DNA from: Ferribacterium limneticum
GTDB lineage: Bacteria; Pseudomonadota; Gammaproteobacteria; Burkholderiales; Rhodocyclaceae
DNA length: 64,000 bases
Assembly: GCF_020510625.1 (NCBI RefSeq)
Contig: NZ_CP075191.1
Coordinates: forward strand, 3,945,501 to 4,009,500
Direction: 5' to 3'
The notes under the pieces were generated by a model, which saw only the letters and a program-made list of their open reading frames with translations, searched no databases and was not told the origin of the DNA. Numbering within the stretch: the first letter of the stretch is position 1; each line of letters begins with the position of its first letter. This document shows positions 1 to 8,163 of this stretch, one piece after another. A program made the position numbers and the translations under genes.

Positions 1-451
1 AGCACTCGGTCTTGAGCAATAGCGACTGATAGAGCCGGTCGTCGCGTTGGGCTACATCCAGCAGCAATTCGATCAAGGTTTCCGGTGATTGCGTGGCCAG
101 GAACTCCTTGATGTCCTGCCATGGATCGCGCCGCTTCTTCTGGCCGGAAACCACACCCGCTTGCACCGCTGCAGAATTTTCAGCAAGCCATGCCAGCCCG
201 ACGGCCACGCAATGTTTGCAAAAATATCCGTCGGCAGCACGCGGACAAGAGCAGTCGTAGGCCAGATCACCTTCGTCATCCCGGAGTTCAACCTGATAGG
301 TTTCGCTGCCTTCGACCTTAGCGGTGATCTTGTCGTCAGTTAGCCGCAGGCGGCGAACCGCGCCGACGGAAAAATACTGTTCCCCACGCTGGAGAGCTGT
401 GGTTCCGGCGAATTCTTCGAGAGTAGCGCGTGAGATGAGGTCATTGAGCAT
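1..451 (-). CDS. SWIM zinc-finger protein (3' end outside window)
   Basis: Reading the minus strand from the ATG at 449-451 gives 150 residues that run open off the left edge. Residues about 68-81 contain the SWIM pattern C-x-C-x(n)-C-x-H (CSCPRAADGYFCKHC), a zinc-binding fold thought to bind DNA or protein. The N-terminal part resembles that of other bacterial SWIM proteins (ATLEEFAG, then a short beta-rich stretch before the zinc motif). The start is limited by an upstream in-frame stop; no strong ribosome binding site is visible. It follows hupV in the same direction with only 23 bases between them, so it may be co-transcribed. Its function is unknown and no link to hydrogenase is evident from the sequence. 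Confidence 0.8.
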   Translation of the reverse strand, partial: MLNDLISRATLEEFAGTTALQRGEQYFSVGAVRRLRLTDDKITAKVEGSETYQVELRDDEGDLAYDCSCPRAADGYFCKHCVAVGLAWLAENSAAVQAGVVSGQKKRRDPWQDIKEFLATQSPETLIELLLDVAQRDDRLYQSLLLKTEC

Positions 452-474
452 GTTGCGAGAAGTCCATGGCTTTG

Positions 475-1893
475 CTAATGCACCGTACACACCATGCAAG
501 GGTCGAACGAACGAACGACATGCTGCACGGTTGGCGGGGCGCCTTCTCCGGCCGGCAGGCCGACCAAGGCCTGTTCGAGCGGGCCGGGCAAGGCGTTGCT
601 GTCGCGCGGGGAGAAGTTCCAGGTGGTCGGGGCGATGATCTGGTAGCGCTCGATGCGGCCGCGTTTGATGCTCAGCCAGTGCCCGAGGCTGCCGCGGGCG
701 GCTTCGACAAGGCCGGTTCCGGTGGCGTCGTCGGGCATGTCGCCGTGGGCACAGAAGGCTTCGCCGGGTTGCAGGGCCTGAACCCAGGATTCCATGGCGG
801 GCAGGACGAGGGCCAGTTCGAGCAGGCGGGCGACGACGCGGGCCATGACGCTGGCCCCTTCGCGCTGCACCAGGTCGAGCAGGAGCGGGTGGCCGGCGAT
901 GACCTGGCGGGCCAGCGCGCCGACTTCGTAGGGCTGACCGGCATAGCGCGGCGCCTTGCACCAGGTGTAGGCTTCCGGCTTGCCGGAATCGACCACCGTT
1001 TCACCCTGCGCCGGATGGCGCGGCTGACCGGTCGCCAGCCAGGCGCTGGTGGTGTCTTCATCGATGGCCACGGGATCGAAGGCCGCCGCTTGACTGCCTT
1101 GCCAGGTGCCTGCGGGAAAGAGGTCGTAGGCGCCATAGGAGAGGAAAGCATCGTAGGCGCGCCCCATCTGGTCGAGGCCGAGATCCGTGGCCGCGTCTAG
1201 AAACGCCGGGAAGTCGCCAGCCCGGCCGGCGGCCCAGGCGAGCAATTGGTCTTTGCTGGCCAGTTGGGAAACTGCGGCCAGCGAATCGCCAAACAGGCGC
1301 TTTTCGAGAAAGCCACGAAATTCGCGGAGCAGCGCCAACAAGCGAATACGCTCGCCGGCAGTAATCGCCCGCGTGCTGCCGCCGGGCTGAATGGCCAGGG
1401 TGTGCGGCCAGCGACCGGCGAGAAAGCCCATCAGCTTGAGGAAGCTAGCGCGGGCTGACAGGACTTCGGCGGCGGCATCCCCTTTGACCGCCGCGAAGCG
1501 CTGGGCGACCGGACCATGCCAGTGACGCCCGGCATAGGCCGGACGGGCAAAGTCGGGCATGAAAAAGAGGTAGAAGTGCGTCAGGTGATCGGCCAGGTTT
1601 TCGGTGGCCTGGATCAGATGGCGGGCGAGCAGGCCGTTCGGCGTTGGGACGATACCCATCGCATCGGCCAGCGCCGAGGCTGCCGCCGCCGACTGGGCGA
1701 CCGAACAGATGCCACAGATACGCGGCACGATGGCCAGCGCGTCGAGCGGTGCCCGGCCGACCATGATCTGCTCGAATCCACGAAAGAGCGGCGAATTGAC
1801 CTGTGCCGACTGGATTCGCCCGTTTTCCAGATCGAGGCTGATTTCGAGGTCGCCTTCAACCCGATTGAATGGCCCGACGAGGATGCGCGTCAT
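475..1893 (-). CDS. hupV: regulatory [NiFe]-hydrogenase (H2 sensor) large subunit HupV/HoxC
   Basis: This 472-residue protein is the large subunit of the cytoplasmic H2-sensing hydrogenase that signals to the HoxA/HupR regulator. The N-terminal nickel motif is RICGIC (about residues 58-63) and the C-terminal one is DPCMVC, followed only by TVH. The protein therefore ends where other large subunits are cut and has no cleavable extension, which is diagnostic of HupV/HoxC and means no maturation protease is needed. It overlaps hupU by 4 bases (ATGA), so the two subunits are translationally coupled. Family knowledge: these enzymes have low activity, are O2-insensitive and act as sensors. The family call is secure; the sensing role here is inferred from hupU and hoxA next to it. 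Confidence 0.95.
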   Translation of the reverse strand: MTRILVGPFNRVEGDLEISLDLENGRIQSAQVNSPLFRGFEQIMVGRAPLDALAIVPRICGICSVAQSAAAASALADAMGIVPTPNGLLARHLIQATENLADHLTHFYLFFMPDFARPAYAGRHWHGPVAQRFAAVKGDAAAEVLSARASFLKLMGFLAGRWPHTLAIQPGGSTRAITAGERIRLLALLREFRGFLEKRLFGDSLAAVSQLASKDQLLAWAAGRAGDFPAFLDAATDLGLDQMGRAYDAFLSYGAYDLFPAGTWQGSQAAAFDPVAIDEDTTSAWLATGQPRHPAQGETVVDSGKPEAYTWCKAPRYAGQPYEVGALARQVIAGHPLLLDLVQREGASVMARVVARLLELALVLPAMESWVQALQPGEAFCAHGDMPDDATGTGLVEAARGSLGHWLSIKRGRIERYQIIAPTTWNFSPRDSNALPGPLEQALVGLPAGEGAPPTVQHVVRSFDPCMVCTVH

Positions 1894-2891
1894 TTGCCGC
1901 CGCCTTTTTTCCGGATCGCCGGCAGAACCACCGGGTGGTCGGCCACCGAGTTGTTGCGCACCCGCTTTGGTGTCGCCGATTTGGAGAGCGCGGCCAGCGC
2001 GACGAACCAGGCTTTTGGCATATCGGTCGGCAGACCGATTGGAATGCCGGCCAGCTTGGGCGTTTCCTGGAAGGCGTGGCCGGGTGACTCGAAACCCGGC
2101 TCGGTGCAGGCGATGCAGGCAAAGCCGCCGCGCAGGCAGGAGCCGCTACCATTCCACGGCCGCAGGTTGCAGTCGGCGTGGGCCTGCGTGCCCTTGCAGC
2201 CGAGGTTTTCCATCAGGCAGCCAAGGTCGGACTGCTTCTCGGCGCTGGCCTTGAATTCGTAATACTCGTTGCGGGCACAACCGTGGTGGACCAGGCCACC
2301 GGCGTAAAGCAGGGGCCGGCCGAACTCATCGAGATCATTGGCGGCAATGCCTTCCAGTGCTGCCTTTTCCAGGGTATCGACCACCCAGCCGGGATGCGTC
2401 GGGCAGCCGGCAATGTTGATCACCGGTAATTCGGCCGACGACTGGAAACCGGCGCCAAGCAGGCCGCCCGGTGTCTGTTCGTCGAATTGCAGGCCGCAGG
2501 CTTCCAGCGGATTGCCCGGCGTATTGGCCGAAAAACCGCCATAGGCCGTGCACGAGCCAATCGCAAAGACCCATTTGGCGTGGCGGGCCAGACGTTCGAC
2601 CCATTCCGTCAGCGGTCGGCCACTGCCCGCCATCAGGTGGAATTTGCCGGTACCGTTCGGGCCACGCAGCATGGCACCTTCGATACACAGCGCGTCGAAA
2701 GCCATGCGCCCTTCGGCACAGTCTTCGAGAATGCTCAGTGCCTCGTCGCCGCTTTCGACCGACAGCGCCGGGTGCCAGAGGAATTCGATGCCAGCATCAC
2801 GCAGTTCGTCGAACAGCGAACGAGGCTCGGAGCACAGCATGGACTGCGTGCAACCGCCGCAGCCGCCGCTCTGCAGCCAGAGCACCTTCAT
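1890..2891 (-). CDS. hupU: regulatory [NiFe]-hydrogenase small subunit HupU/HoxB
   Basis: This 333-residue protein carries the FeS clusters of the H2 sensor. The N-terminus goes straight into MKVLWLQSGGCGGCTQSMLC, the proximal-cluster region. There is no twin-arginine signal and no C-terminal membrane anchor, as expected for a cytoplasmic HupU. Further cluster ligands are seen in AIGSCTAYGG, IAGCPTHPGW, HHGCARNEYY, GCLMENLGCKG and the C-x2-C of FACIACTEPGFE. It overlaps hoxA and hupV by 4 bases on either side, forming a tight hypX-hoxA-hupU-hupV unit. The length is close to known HupU/HoxB proteins. The lack of a Tat signal separates it clearly from HybO and HupS in this window. Confidence 0.95.
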   Translation of the reverse strand: MKVLWLQSGGCGGCTQSMLCSEPRSLFDELRDAGIEFLWHPALSVESGDEALSILEDCAEGRMAFDALCIEGAMLRGPNGTGKFHLMAGSGRPLTEWVERLARHAKWVFAIGSCTAYGGFSANTPGNPLEACGLQFDEQTPGGLLGAGFQSSAELPVINIAGCPTHPGWVVDTLEKAALEGIAANDLDEFGRPLLYAGGLVHHGCARNEYYEFKASAEKQSDLGCLMENLGCKGTQAHADCNLRPWNGSGSCLRGGFACIACTEPGFESPGHAFQETPKLAGIPIGLPTDMPKAWFVALAALSKSATPKRVRNNSVADHPVVLPAIRKKGGGK

Positions 2892-4387
2892 TCAGCCTGC
2901 TCCAGTCCGTGGCGAACCAGCTTGGCCCGCAGGCCAACCCGTGACAGGCCCAGCTCCCGGGCCGCCCGGGATTTGTTCCAGCGATGGCGGATCATCGCTT
3001 CCTTGAGGACGTGCATTTCCAACTGATCCATGCGCTCCTTGAGCCCCCCGCTCAATCCGGCGGCCCACGCCAGTTCGTCGTCCGGGCGGGCTTCGTCGAA
3101 ATCGCCGACCGGTGTGCGCAGGACGCGCGGTGAGAGCAGGTCGGCGCCGAGCAGTGGCGTCGTGGACAAGGCCACCATGCGCAGAATTTCGTTCTGCAGT
3201 TCGCGTACGTTGCCCGGCCAGCGATAGGCGGCAATGCAGGCAAGCGCTTCGTTGGTAAAACCTTCGACCGATTTGCCGAGCGCGTTGCAACTGCTGTCGA
3301 GCAGGCGGCGGGCAAGCAGTGGCAGGTCCATCGGCCGCTCGCGCAGCGGCGGTACATGCAGGGCGATGGTTGCCAGCCGGTAGTAGAGATCTTCGCGGAA
3401 ACGGCCGGTGCGGACATCCTGCTCCAGATCGCGATTGGTCGCGGCAATGACCCGGACATCGACATGGACCGGACGATTGCTGCCGAGCGGGCGAAACTCG
3501 CCTTCCTGCAGCACACGCAGCAGCTTGACCTGGAACGCCGGACTGGTTTCGCCGATTTCATCGAGGAAAAGCGTGCCGCCATCGGCCTGCTGGAACAGGC
3601 CGACGCGATCCTCCACCGCCCCGGTGAAGGCACCGCGCTTGTAGCCGAAGAGTTCCGATTCGAGCAAGGTATCAGGCAGGGCGCCGCAGTTTTCGGTAAT
3701 GAAGGGCTTGCTGGCCCGACGGCTTTCGTAGTGGATGGCGCGGGCAATCATTTCCTTGCCAGTCCCCGACTCGCCGGTGACCATCACCGACAGGTCGAAA
3801 GGCGCAACACGCCCAACCATGTCGCAGACGGCATTGATCGGACTGCCCGGTGCCCGAATGAAGCCGGCCAGGCCGAAACTGCTCTTGACCTTTTCCTGCT
3901 TGTGGTCGACATGCCGTTTCAGCACCGGCTCGGCCGTGCGCAAGTCGAGCGACAGGCGCTGGTTTTCCTGCTGCAGGCGCCAGACCTCGGCGGCGCGCTG
4001 CATGGTCAGCAGCAGTTGCTCGGGCTGCCAGGGCTTCAGCAGGTATTGCCAGATGCCTGCCTCGTTGACGCCGGTGATGATGTCCTCGGCGTCGGTATAA
4101 CCGGACAGGATGATGCGCACGATGTCCGGCCAGCGGTTCCGCACTTCCCGCAGGAACTGCACGCCGGTCGTCCCCGGCATGCGCTGGTCGCAAAGCACGA
4201 TGCGAATGGCCGCGGTGGCCTGCTCCCGCTCGAGGATTTCCATGCCCTCGTCGGCGCTGGACGCACACAGCACGTCGAAATCTTCTTCCAGCGTTCGGCG
4301 CAAGGCCTCCTGCGAACGGACTTCGTCATCGACGACAAGGATGGCCGGTAGTTTGCGCAGGCTGCGGTTGGAAGCCGGGTGGCTCAT
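2888..4387 (-). CDS. hoxA: NtrC-family hydrogenase response regulator HoxA/HupR
   Basis: This 499-residue protein activates hydrogenase operons with sigma-54 RNA polymerase. Domain order: receiver (about 14-130, phospho-acceptor Asp in VLCDQRMPG), AAA+ sigma-54 interaction domain (about 175-400; Walker A GESGTGKE, the sigma-54 contact loop GAFTGA, Walker B GGTLFLDEIGE) and a C-terminal Fis-type helix-turn-helix (NKSRAARELGLSRVGLRAKL). In characterised relatives (Ralstonia HoxA, Rhodobacter HupR) the unphosphorylated form is the activator and a HoxJ/HupT kinase switches it off when H2 is absent. No such kinase gene lies in this window. The likely targets are the two GG-N10-GC promoters found upstream of hybO and hupS. 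Confidence 0.95.
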   Translation of the reverse strand: MSHPASNRSLRKLPAILVVDDEVRSQEALRRTLEEDFDVLCASSADEGMEILEREQATAAIRIVLCDQRMPGTTGVQFLREVRNRWPDIVRIILSGYTDAEDIITGVNEAGIWQYLLKPWQPEQLLLTMQRAAEVWRLQQENQRLSLDLRTAEPVLKRHVDHKQEKVKSSFGLAGFIRAPGSPINAVCDMVGRVAPFDLSVMVTGESGTGKEMIARAIHYESRRASKPFITENCGALPDTLLESELFGYKRGAFTGAVEDRVGLFQQADGGTLFLDEIGETSPAFQVKLLRVLQEGEFRPLGSNRPVHVDVRVIAATNRDLEQDVRTGRFREDLYYRLATIALHVPPLRERPMDLPLLARRLLDSSCNALGKSVEGFTNEALACIAAYRWPGNVRELQNEILRMVALSTTPLLGADLLSPRVLRTPVGDFDEARPDDELAWAAGLSGGLKERMDQLEMHVLKEAMIRHRWNKSRAARELGLSRVGLRAKLVRHGLEQAE

Positions 4388-6060
4388 TCGGGAATCTTCC
4401 AGTCAAGATCGCGGTGACGGGCAAGGTGGCGCGGGGTCCACGAATGCGCCGAGCGGGAGACAAAATGATAGCGCGCGACGTGGTACGAAGGATCGAAACC
4501 ATAGAAATTGCGCCGCATTTCCTTCAGTTCTTCATCACGGTAGGCCGAAAGCGGCTTGATCGCTTCATCGGCCTGCCGTTTGGCCTGCTTGGCCGCAAGG
4601 CGCTCGGCCAGGTCGGGCGCTGCCGCCAGTTCGGCGGCCCGCCGGGCGATATCGACCGTGAAACCTGGGGCTGGAAGACAGGCATCGTAGAAACCGAGTT
4701 CGACCGCCTCTTTCGCGCTCATCGGCAATCGGTGGCGCATGATGGCCCGCGCCCCTTCCTCGCCAACACGTGGCGGCAACAGATAAGTCCAGAATTCCGA
4801 GCCGTACAGATTGCCCATGTTCTTGTAATGCGGGTTGAGCACCGCGCCGTCGCGTACCCAGACAAAATCGGCTGCCCGGGCCAGGAAACAGCCGCCCGCC
4901 CCGGTGTTGCCGCCCACAGCCGCCACGGTCAATTGCGTTTCGCAGCGCAATATCGCTTCGGCCAGATCATCGATCGCGTTGATGTTGGCCCACGACTCGT
5001 CCGACGGACTTTCGGCCGCCTCGATGGTGTTCAGATGGATGCCGTTCGACCAGAAATCGCTGCCGCCACGCAGCACGATCACCTTGGTCGGCTGTGTTGT
5101 CGCCCAGCGAAAGGCCTCGGTCAGTCGCCGGCATTGCTCGGTACTCATCGCGCCGTTGTAGAACTCGAAACTGAGGAAACCGACCCCGGCCGCCTCTTCA
5201 TAGGCGATTTCCTGCCAGGTCGGCGTCGCCGATTTCCGGTAGCCGGACAAAGGCAACTCCGGCAGTTCGAGCGCCTCGGGGAAAGCCTGTGTCGCCGGCA
5301 GCTTGATGCCCCCGGGTCGCTTGATGTGACCGATCCAGGCGGCACCATCGACAGTCGCCCGACAAATGGCGCTTTCACGACGGCCGAGCAGACTGCCCGG
5401 CGCGCCTTTCAGGGCACTTTCCGGCCAGGCATCGAACAGGTGGCAGGGCTGGCCGAACAGTTCGTCGGCCACGCCGGGAAAACCATCGGCGGCGTTCAGT
5501 TTGGCAATGATGGCCGCGCTGCTTTCGGCTTGCCAGTCGATACGCCGGTCGGCTTGTCGCATCAGGGCATGAGCCTGACCCGGCACACGTACCGGCACGA
5601 AATTGCCGGCGCATTTGCGGTCGACGGCCTGCAGCACCGCCAAGACGGCTGCTTCGGTCACTTCATTGCGATAAATCGAGGCTTTCCTCGCCGCCCGCAT
5701 CGGGAAAGTTGCCGAAGCCCAGACCGGGCCGGCATCCATCTCCGCTTCGGCCTGCAGCACGGTGACACCCCATTCCTTGACGCCGCCCTGGATCGCCCAG
5801 TCGAGCGCCGATGGGCCACGGTCGCCGACGATGCCGGGATGCACCACCAGGCACAGCTGACGCGACCAGATCGATTCGGGAATGGCTCGCTTGAGGAAGG
5901 GCGCGATGATCAGATCGGGCCGGAAAAGACCGACCGCCTCCTCGCTCACCGAGTCGGCAATATCGAACTCGATACTGATTTCATGGCCGCGCGCCGCCAA
6001 TTCGTAATACAAGCGCTGCGTCAGGCTGTTGAAACTGTGCGTAATGAAGAGAATTCGCAT
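4384..6060 (-). CDS. hypX: HypX/HoxX, CO-forming maturation protein
   Basis: This 558-residue two-domain protein has an N-terminal formyltransferase-like domain (about 1-260; LCLVVHPGIVGDRGPSALDW and MRQADRRIDW are typical) and a C-terminal enoyl-CoA hydratase/isomerase-like domain (about 285-540; VIVLRGG, NTGAGGCFLARAADF). Established work on the family shows that HypX makes the active-site CO ligand from formyl-tetrahydrofolate by way of formyl-CoA, allowing hydrogenase maturation in air. Its presence fits the O2-tolerant HupSL enzyme of this locus. It is the first gene of the hypX-hoxA-hupU-hupV unit and overlaps hoxA by 4 bases. The start at 6060 has a weak AAGAAG upstream. A TTGTAAA heptamer just upstream (6073-6079) also forms the half-sites of the dyad before hybO. 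Confidence 0.93.
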   Translation of the reverse strand: MRILFITHSFNSLTQRLYYELAARGHEISIEFDIADSVSEEAVGLFRPDLIIAPFLKRAIPESIWSRQLCLVVHPGIVGDRGPSALDWAIQGGVKEWGVTVLQAEAEMDAGPVWASATFPMRAARKASIYRNEVTEAAVLAVLQAVDRKCAGNFVPVRVPGQAHALMRQADRRIDWQAESSAAIIAKLNAADGFPGVADELFGQPCHLFDAWPESALKGAPGSLLGRRESAICRATVDGAAWIGHIKRPGGIKLPATQAFPEALELPELPLSGYRKSATPTWQEIAYEEAAGVGFLSFEFYNGAMSTEQCRRLTEAFRWATTQPTKVIVLRGGSDFWSNGIHLNTIEAAESPSDESWANINAIDDLAEAILRCETQLTVAAVGGNTGAGGCFLARAADFVWVRDGAVLNPHYKNMGNLYGSEFWTYLLPPRVGEEGARAIMRHRLPMSAKEAVELGFYDACLPAPGFTVDIARRAAELAAAPDLAERLAAKQAKRQADEAIKPLSAYRDEELKEMRRNFYGFDPSYHVARYHFVSRSAHSWTPRHLARHRDLDWKIPE

Positions 6061-6221
6061 GTTTTACACTTCTTTACAATTTATTTGGTGGCGACGATGT
6101 CAGGCAGGACAAGGCTTTGCGGGATGCATTTTCCCATGCTGCATTGCACTATCACCTTCGCGATATTTTTGATGTAACACCGTTTGACTACGATGCGCTG
6201 CAACAAAAAAGGAACTTGGAA

Positions 6222-6434
6222 ATGACAACGCAAGCCCAAAGAAAGCCCGCCAAGCAACGCAACATGCCCGTCAACCGTGCCCCGCGTCCGGAATACGTCG
6301 CCGCCATCCGCTACCCGGACGGCCGTCGTGACCTGTTCCACATCCGTAACGCCGACAACCTGGCCGACGCCCGCGAACTCGTCATTTCTGAAGTCGGCGA
6401 CGTCCGCTCGGTAATGATTGCGCTGCGCCACTGA
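6222..6434 (+). CDS. small conserved-looking hypothetical protein, 70 aa
   Basis: The ATG at 6222 is preceded by an AAGGAA ribosome binding site at good spacing, and the frame gives 70 residues with ordinary codon use for this genome. The N-terminus is basic and disordered-looking (KPAKQRN, PVNRAPRP). The rest has a compact alpha/beta pattern (EYVAAIRYPDGRRDLFHI, then DARELVISEVGDVRSVMIAL). No known motif is recognised. It is the only plus-strand gene between the minus-strand hypX and hypE, ends 4 bases before the end of hypE and is divergent from hypX. A longer in-frame start at 6117 is possible but lacks a ribosome binding site and has a less protein-like composition. Function unknown. Confidence 0.7.
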   Translation: MTTQAQRKPAKQRNMPVNRAPRPEYVAAIRYPDGRRDLFHIRNADNLADARELVISEVGDVRSVMIALRH

Positions 6435-6438
6435 TCGC

Positions 6439-7491
6439 TTAGCAAATCCGCGGCAACTGCTCGCCGCTCAACCAGTCCACGATACGCTTGCCGCCGAAAC
6501 CAGTGGTCATCTGGACAAAATGATGGGGATCTTCATGCACGCGGCCAATGATCGCCGCGTCCGCCCCCAGCGGATGGCCCCGCATCGCAGCCAATAAATC
6601 TTCAGCATCCCGTTCGGCACAGATCGCGACCAGTTTGCCTTCGTTAGCCACATAAAGCGGGTCCAATCCCAGAAATTCGCAGGCTGCATTGACCGCCGGC
6701 TTCACCGGCAGTGCCTTTTCCTGCAGCATCATCCCGACGCCGGATTGCTTGGCGATCTCGTTCAGCGTCGTCGCCAGCCCGCCCCGCGTTGGATCGCGTA
6801 GCACGTGAATATCCGCGCCGCTCGCCCGCATCGTGGCGATCAGGCCATGCAAGGCCGCCGTGTCGGAAACGATGGGCGATTCGAAGCCCAGGCTCTCGCG
6901 CTCAGCCATGATCGCCATGCCGTGATCGCCGAGCGTGCCGGAGACCAGAATCACATCACCCGGCTGCGCATTACGCCCGGACAGTTCGTTCCCCGGCCGC
7001 ACCACGCCGACGCCGGTTGTCGTGATGAACACCCCGTCCCCCTTGCCGCGCTCGACCACTTTCGTATCGCCGGTTACCACCGGCACCCCGGCTTCTTTCG
7101 CTGCAGCCGCCATACTTTGCACGATGCGCGCCAGATCGGCGAGCTTGAATCCTTCTTCAAGGATGAAACCGGCAGAAAGGTAGAGCGGCTTCGCCCCCAT
7201 CATCGCCACGTCGTTGATCGTGCCATGCACCGACAGGCAACCGATATCGCCGCCGGGGAAAAACAGTGGCGAGACGACATGCGAGTCGGTTGCCATGACC
7301 AGACGGCCTTCGCCCGGTGCTGGCAACAAGGCACCATCGTCGCCTTGGGCGAGATATTCGTTGCCGAGGTATTTGGCGAACAGTTCCTCGATCAGTTGTG
7401 CCATCGCCCGACCGCCGGAGCCATGGGCCATGTCGATCTGGCCGTGTTTGATGTCGAGGGGACGGACGTAGGTTTTGCGGGTTTGGGTCAT
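6439..7491 (-). CDS. hypE: HypE, carbamoyl dehydratase (cyanide ligand synthesis)
   Basis: HypE accepts a carbamoyl group from HypF on its C-terminal cysteine and dehydrates it with ATP to thiocyanate, the source of the Fe-CN ligands. The protein is 350 residues from the ATG at 7491 and ends in PRIC, the invariant C-terminal Cys. PurM/AIR-synthase-type motifs are clear: AHGSGGRAM, QGDDGAL, GDTKVVERG and LRDPTRGGLATTLNE. A longer frame reaches 7581 but its extra 30 residues derive from the inverted-repeat element and are rejected. No good ribosome binding site lies directly before the ATG. The gene is separated from hypD, its usual partner, by about 670 bases of repeat DNA, so translation may depend on a transcript running through the element. 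Confidence 0.95.
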   Translation of the reverse strand: MTQTRKTYVRPLDIKHGQIDMAHGSGGRAMAQLIEELFAKYLGNEYLAQGDDGALLPAPGEGRLVMATDSHVVSPLFFPGGDIGCLSVHGTINDVAMMGAKPLYLSAGFILEEGFKLADLARIVQSMAAAAKEAGVPVVTGDTKVVERGKGDGVFITTTGVGVVRPGNELSGRNAQPGDVILVSGTLGDHGMAIMAERESLGFESPIVSDTAALHGLIATMRASGADIHVLRDPTRGGLATTLNEIAKQSGVGMMLQEKALPVKPAVNAACEFLGLDPLYVANEGKLVAICAERDAEDLLAAMRGHPLGADAAIIGRVHEDPHHFVQMTTGFGGKRIVDWLSGEQLPRIC

Positions 7492-7545
7492 GGAATTGGG
7501 ATGATGGATTTTGGGGAGGGTTCCTGCTTCAAACCTTGCTTTCCG

Positions 7546-8052
7546 CCTTGAGGGCGGGCGTACTTTCTTTTGCTTCGCCAAAAGAAAGTAGCCAAAGAAA
7601 AGGCGACCCCCGGGTCGGCGCCGGCTACGCCGGTCCCTTGCGCTACTCGGCAGGCCGGGCGGCTGGCTAAACTCGCCTGCGGCTCAAACACCGCCAGCCG
7701 ACTACCCCCGGCCCGCCTGCGTTGCTCAGCGTCTCTCAGGGGGACCCGAAAGGCCTCCGGAATCGGGCAGAGGCGCCAGAAATGGAATGCTACGGTCGGC
7801 CCGAAAAAAAGGCCAAAATCGAAAGACCCCTCGTCGGCCACGGATGGTTTAGCGGGCCCCTTGGGAGGCGCCGAGCAACGCAGGGGCTGGCGGAAAAAGG
7901 GCGAGCACTGTCTGAGGGCGTAGCCCGAGTTGCGCAGCCCCCGCCAGAACCGAGTAGCACAGGGAACCGGCGTAGCCGGCGCCGACCCAGGGTCGCCTTC
8001 TTTTTGCTTACTTTTTCTTGGCGAAGCAAGAAAAAGTGAGACGCGCCTCAAG
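7546..8052. repeat. ~500-bp inverted-repeat element between hypD and hypE
   Basis: The 672 bases between hypE and hypD carry no convincing gene. The ends are imperfect inverted repeats of roughly 100 bases: 7546-7650 against the reverse complement of 7950-8052. They share CTTTTGCTTCGCCAA, GGTCGGCGCCGGCTACGCCGG and CTACTCGG, and each arm contains its own small hairpin (ACTTTCTTTTGCTTCGCCAAAAGAAAGT on the left, in two pieces either side of the loop). Reading frames are open on both strands because of the GC bias, giving arginine- and proline-rich products that I do not accept as genes. Dispersed elements of this appearance are common in betaproteobacterial genomes. No transposase is present, so if mobile it would need help in trans. 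Confidence 0.75.
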
Positions 8053-8128
8053 CGCGGAAAACAACGGCCGAACGAGCGCAAAACCTCAAAGGGAACTGGG
8101 GTCTGACCCCAATTAAGCAGCGCTCTGG

Positions 8129-8149
8129 ATTCCCGCCTCCGCGGGAATG
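8129..8149. repeat. short REP-like palindrome (ATTCCCGC/GCGGGAAT)
   Basis: ATTCCCGCCTCCGCGGGAAT is a small dyad (ATTCCCGC and GCGGGAAT around a short loop) just downstream of hypD. The same core appears twice between hupD and hupC (32109-32171). It resembles the dispersed REP/BIME units of many proteobacteria. It is preceded at about 8100-8115 by a GGGGTCTGACCCC palindrome. Confidence 0.6.
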
Positions 8150-8163
8150 GCAGGCAAGCAACC

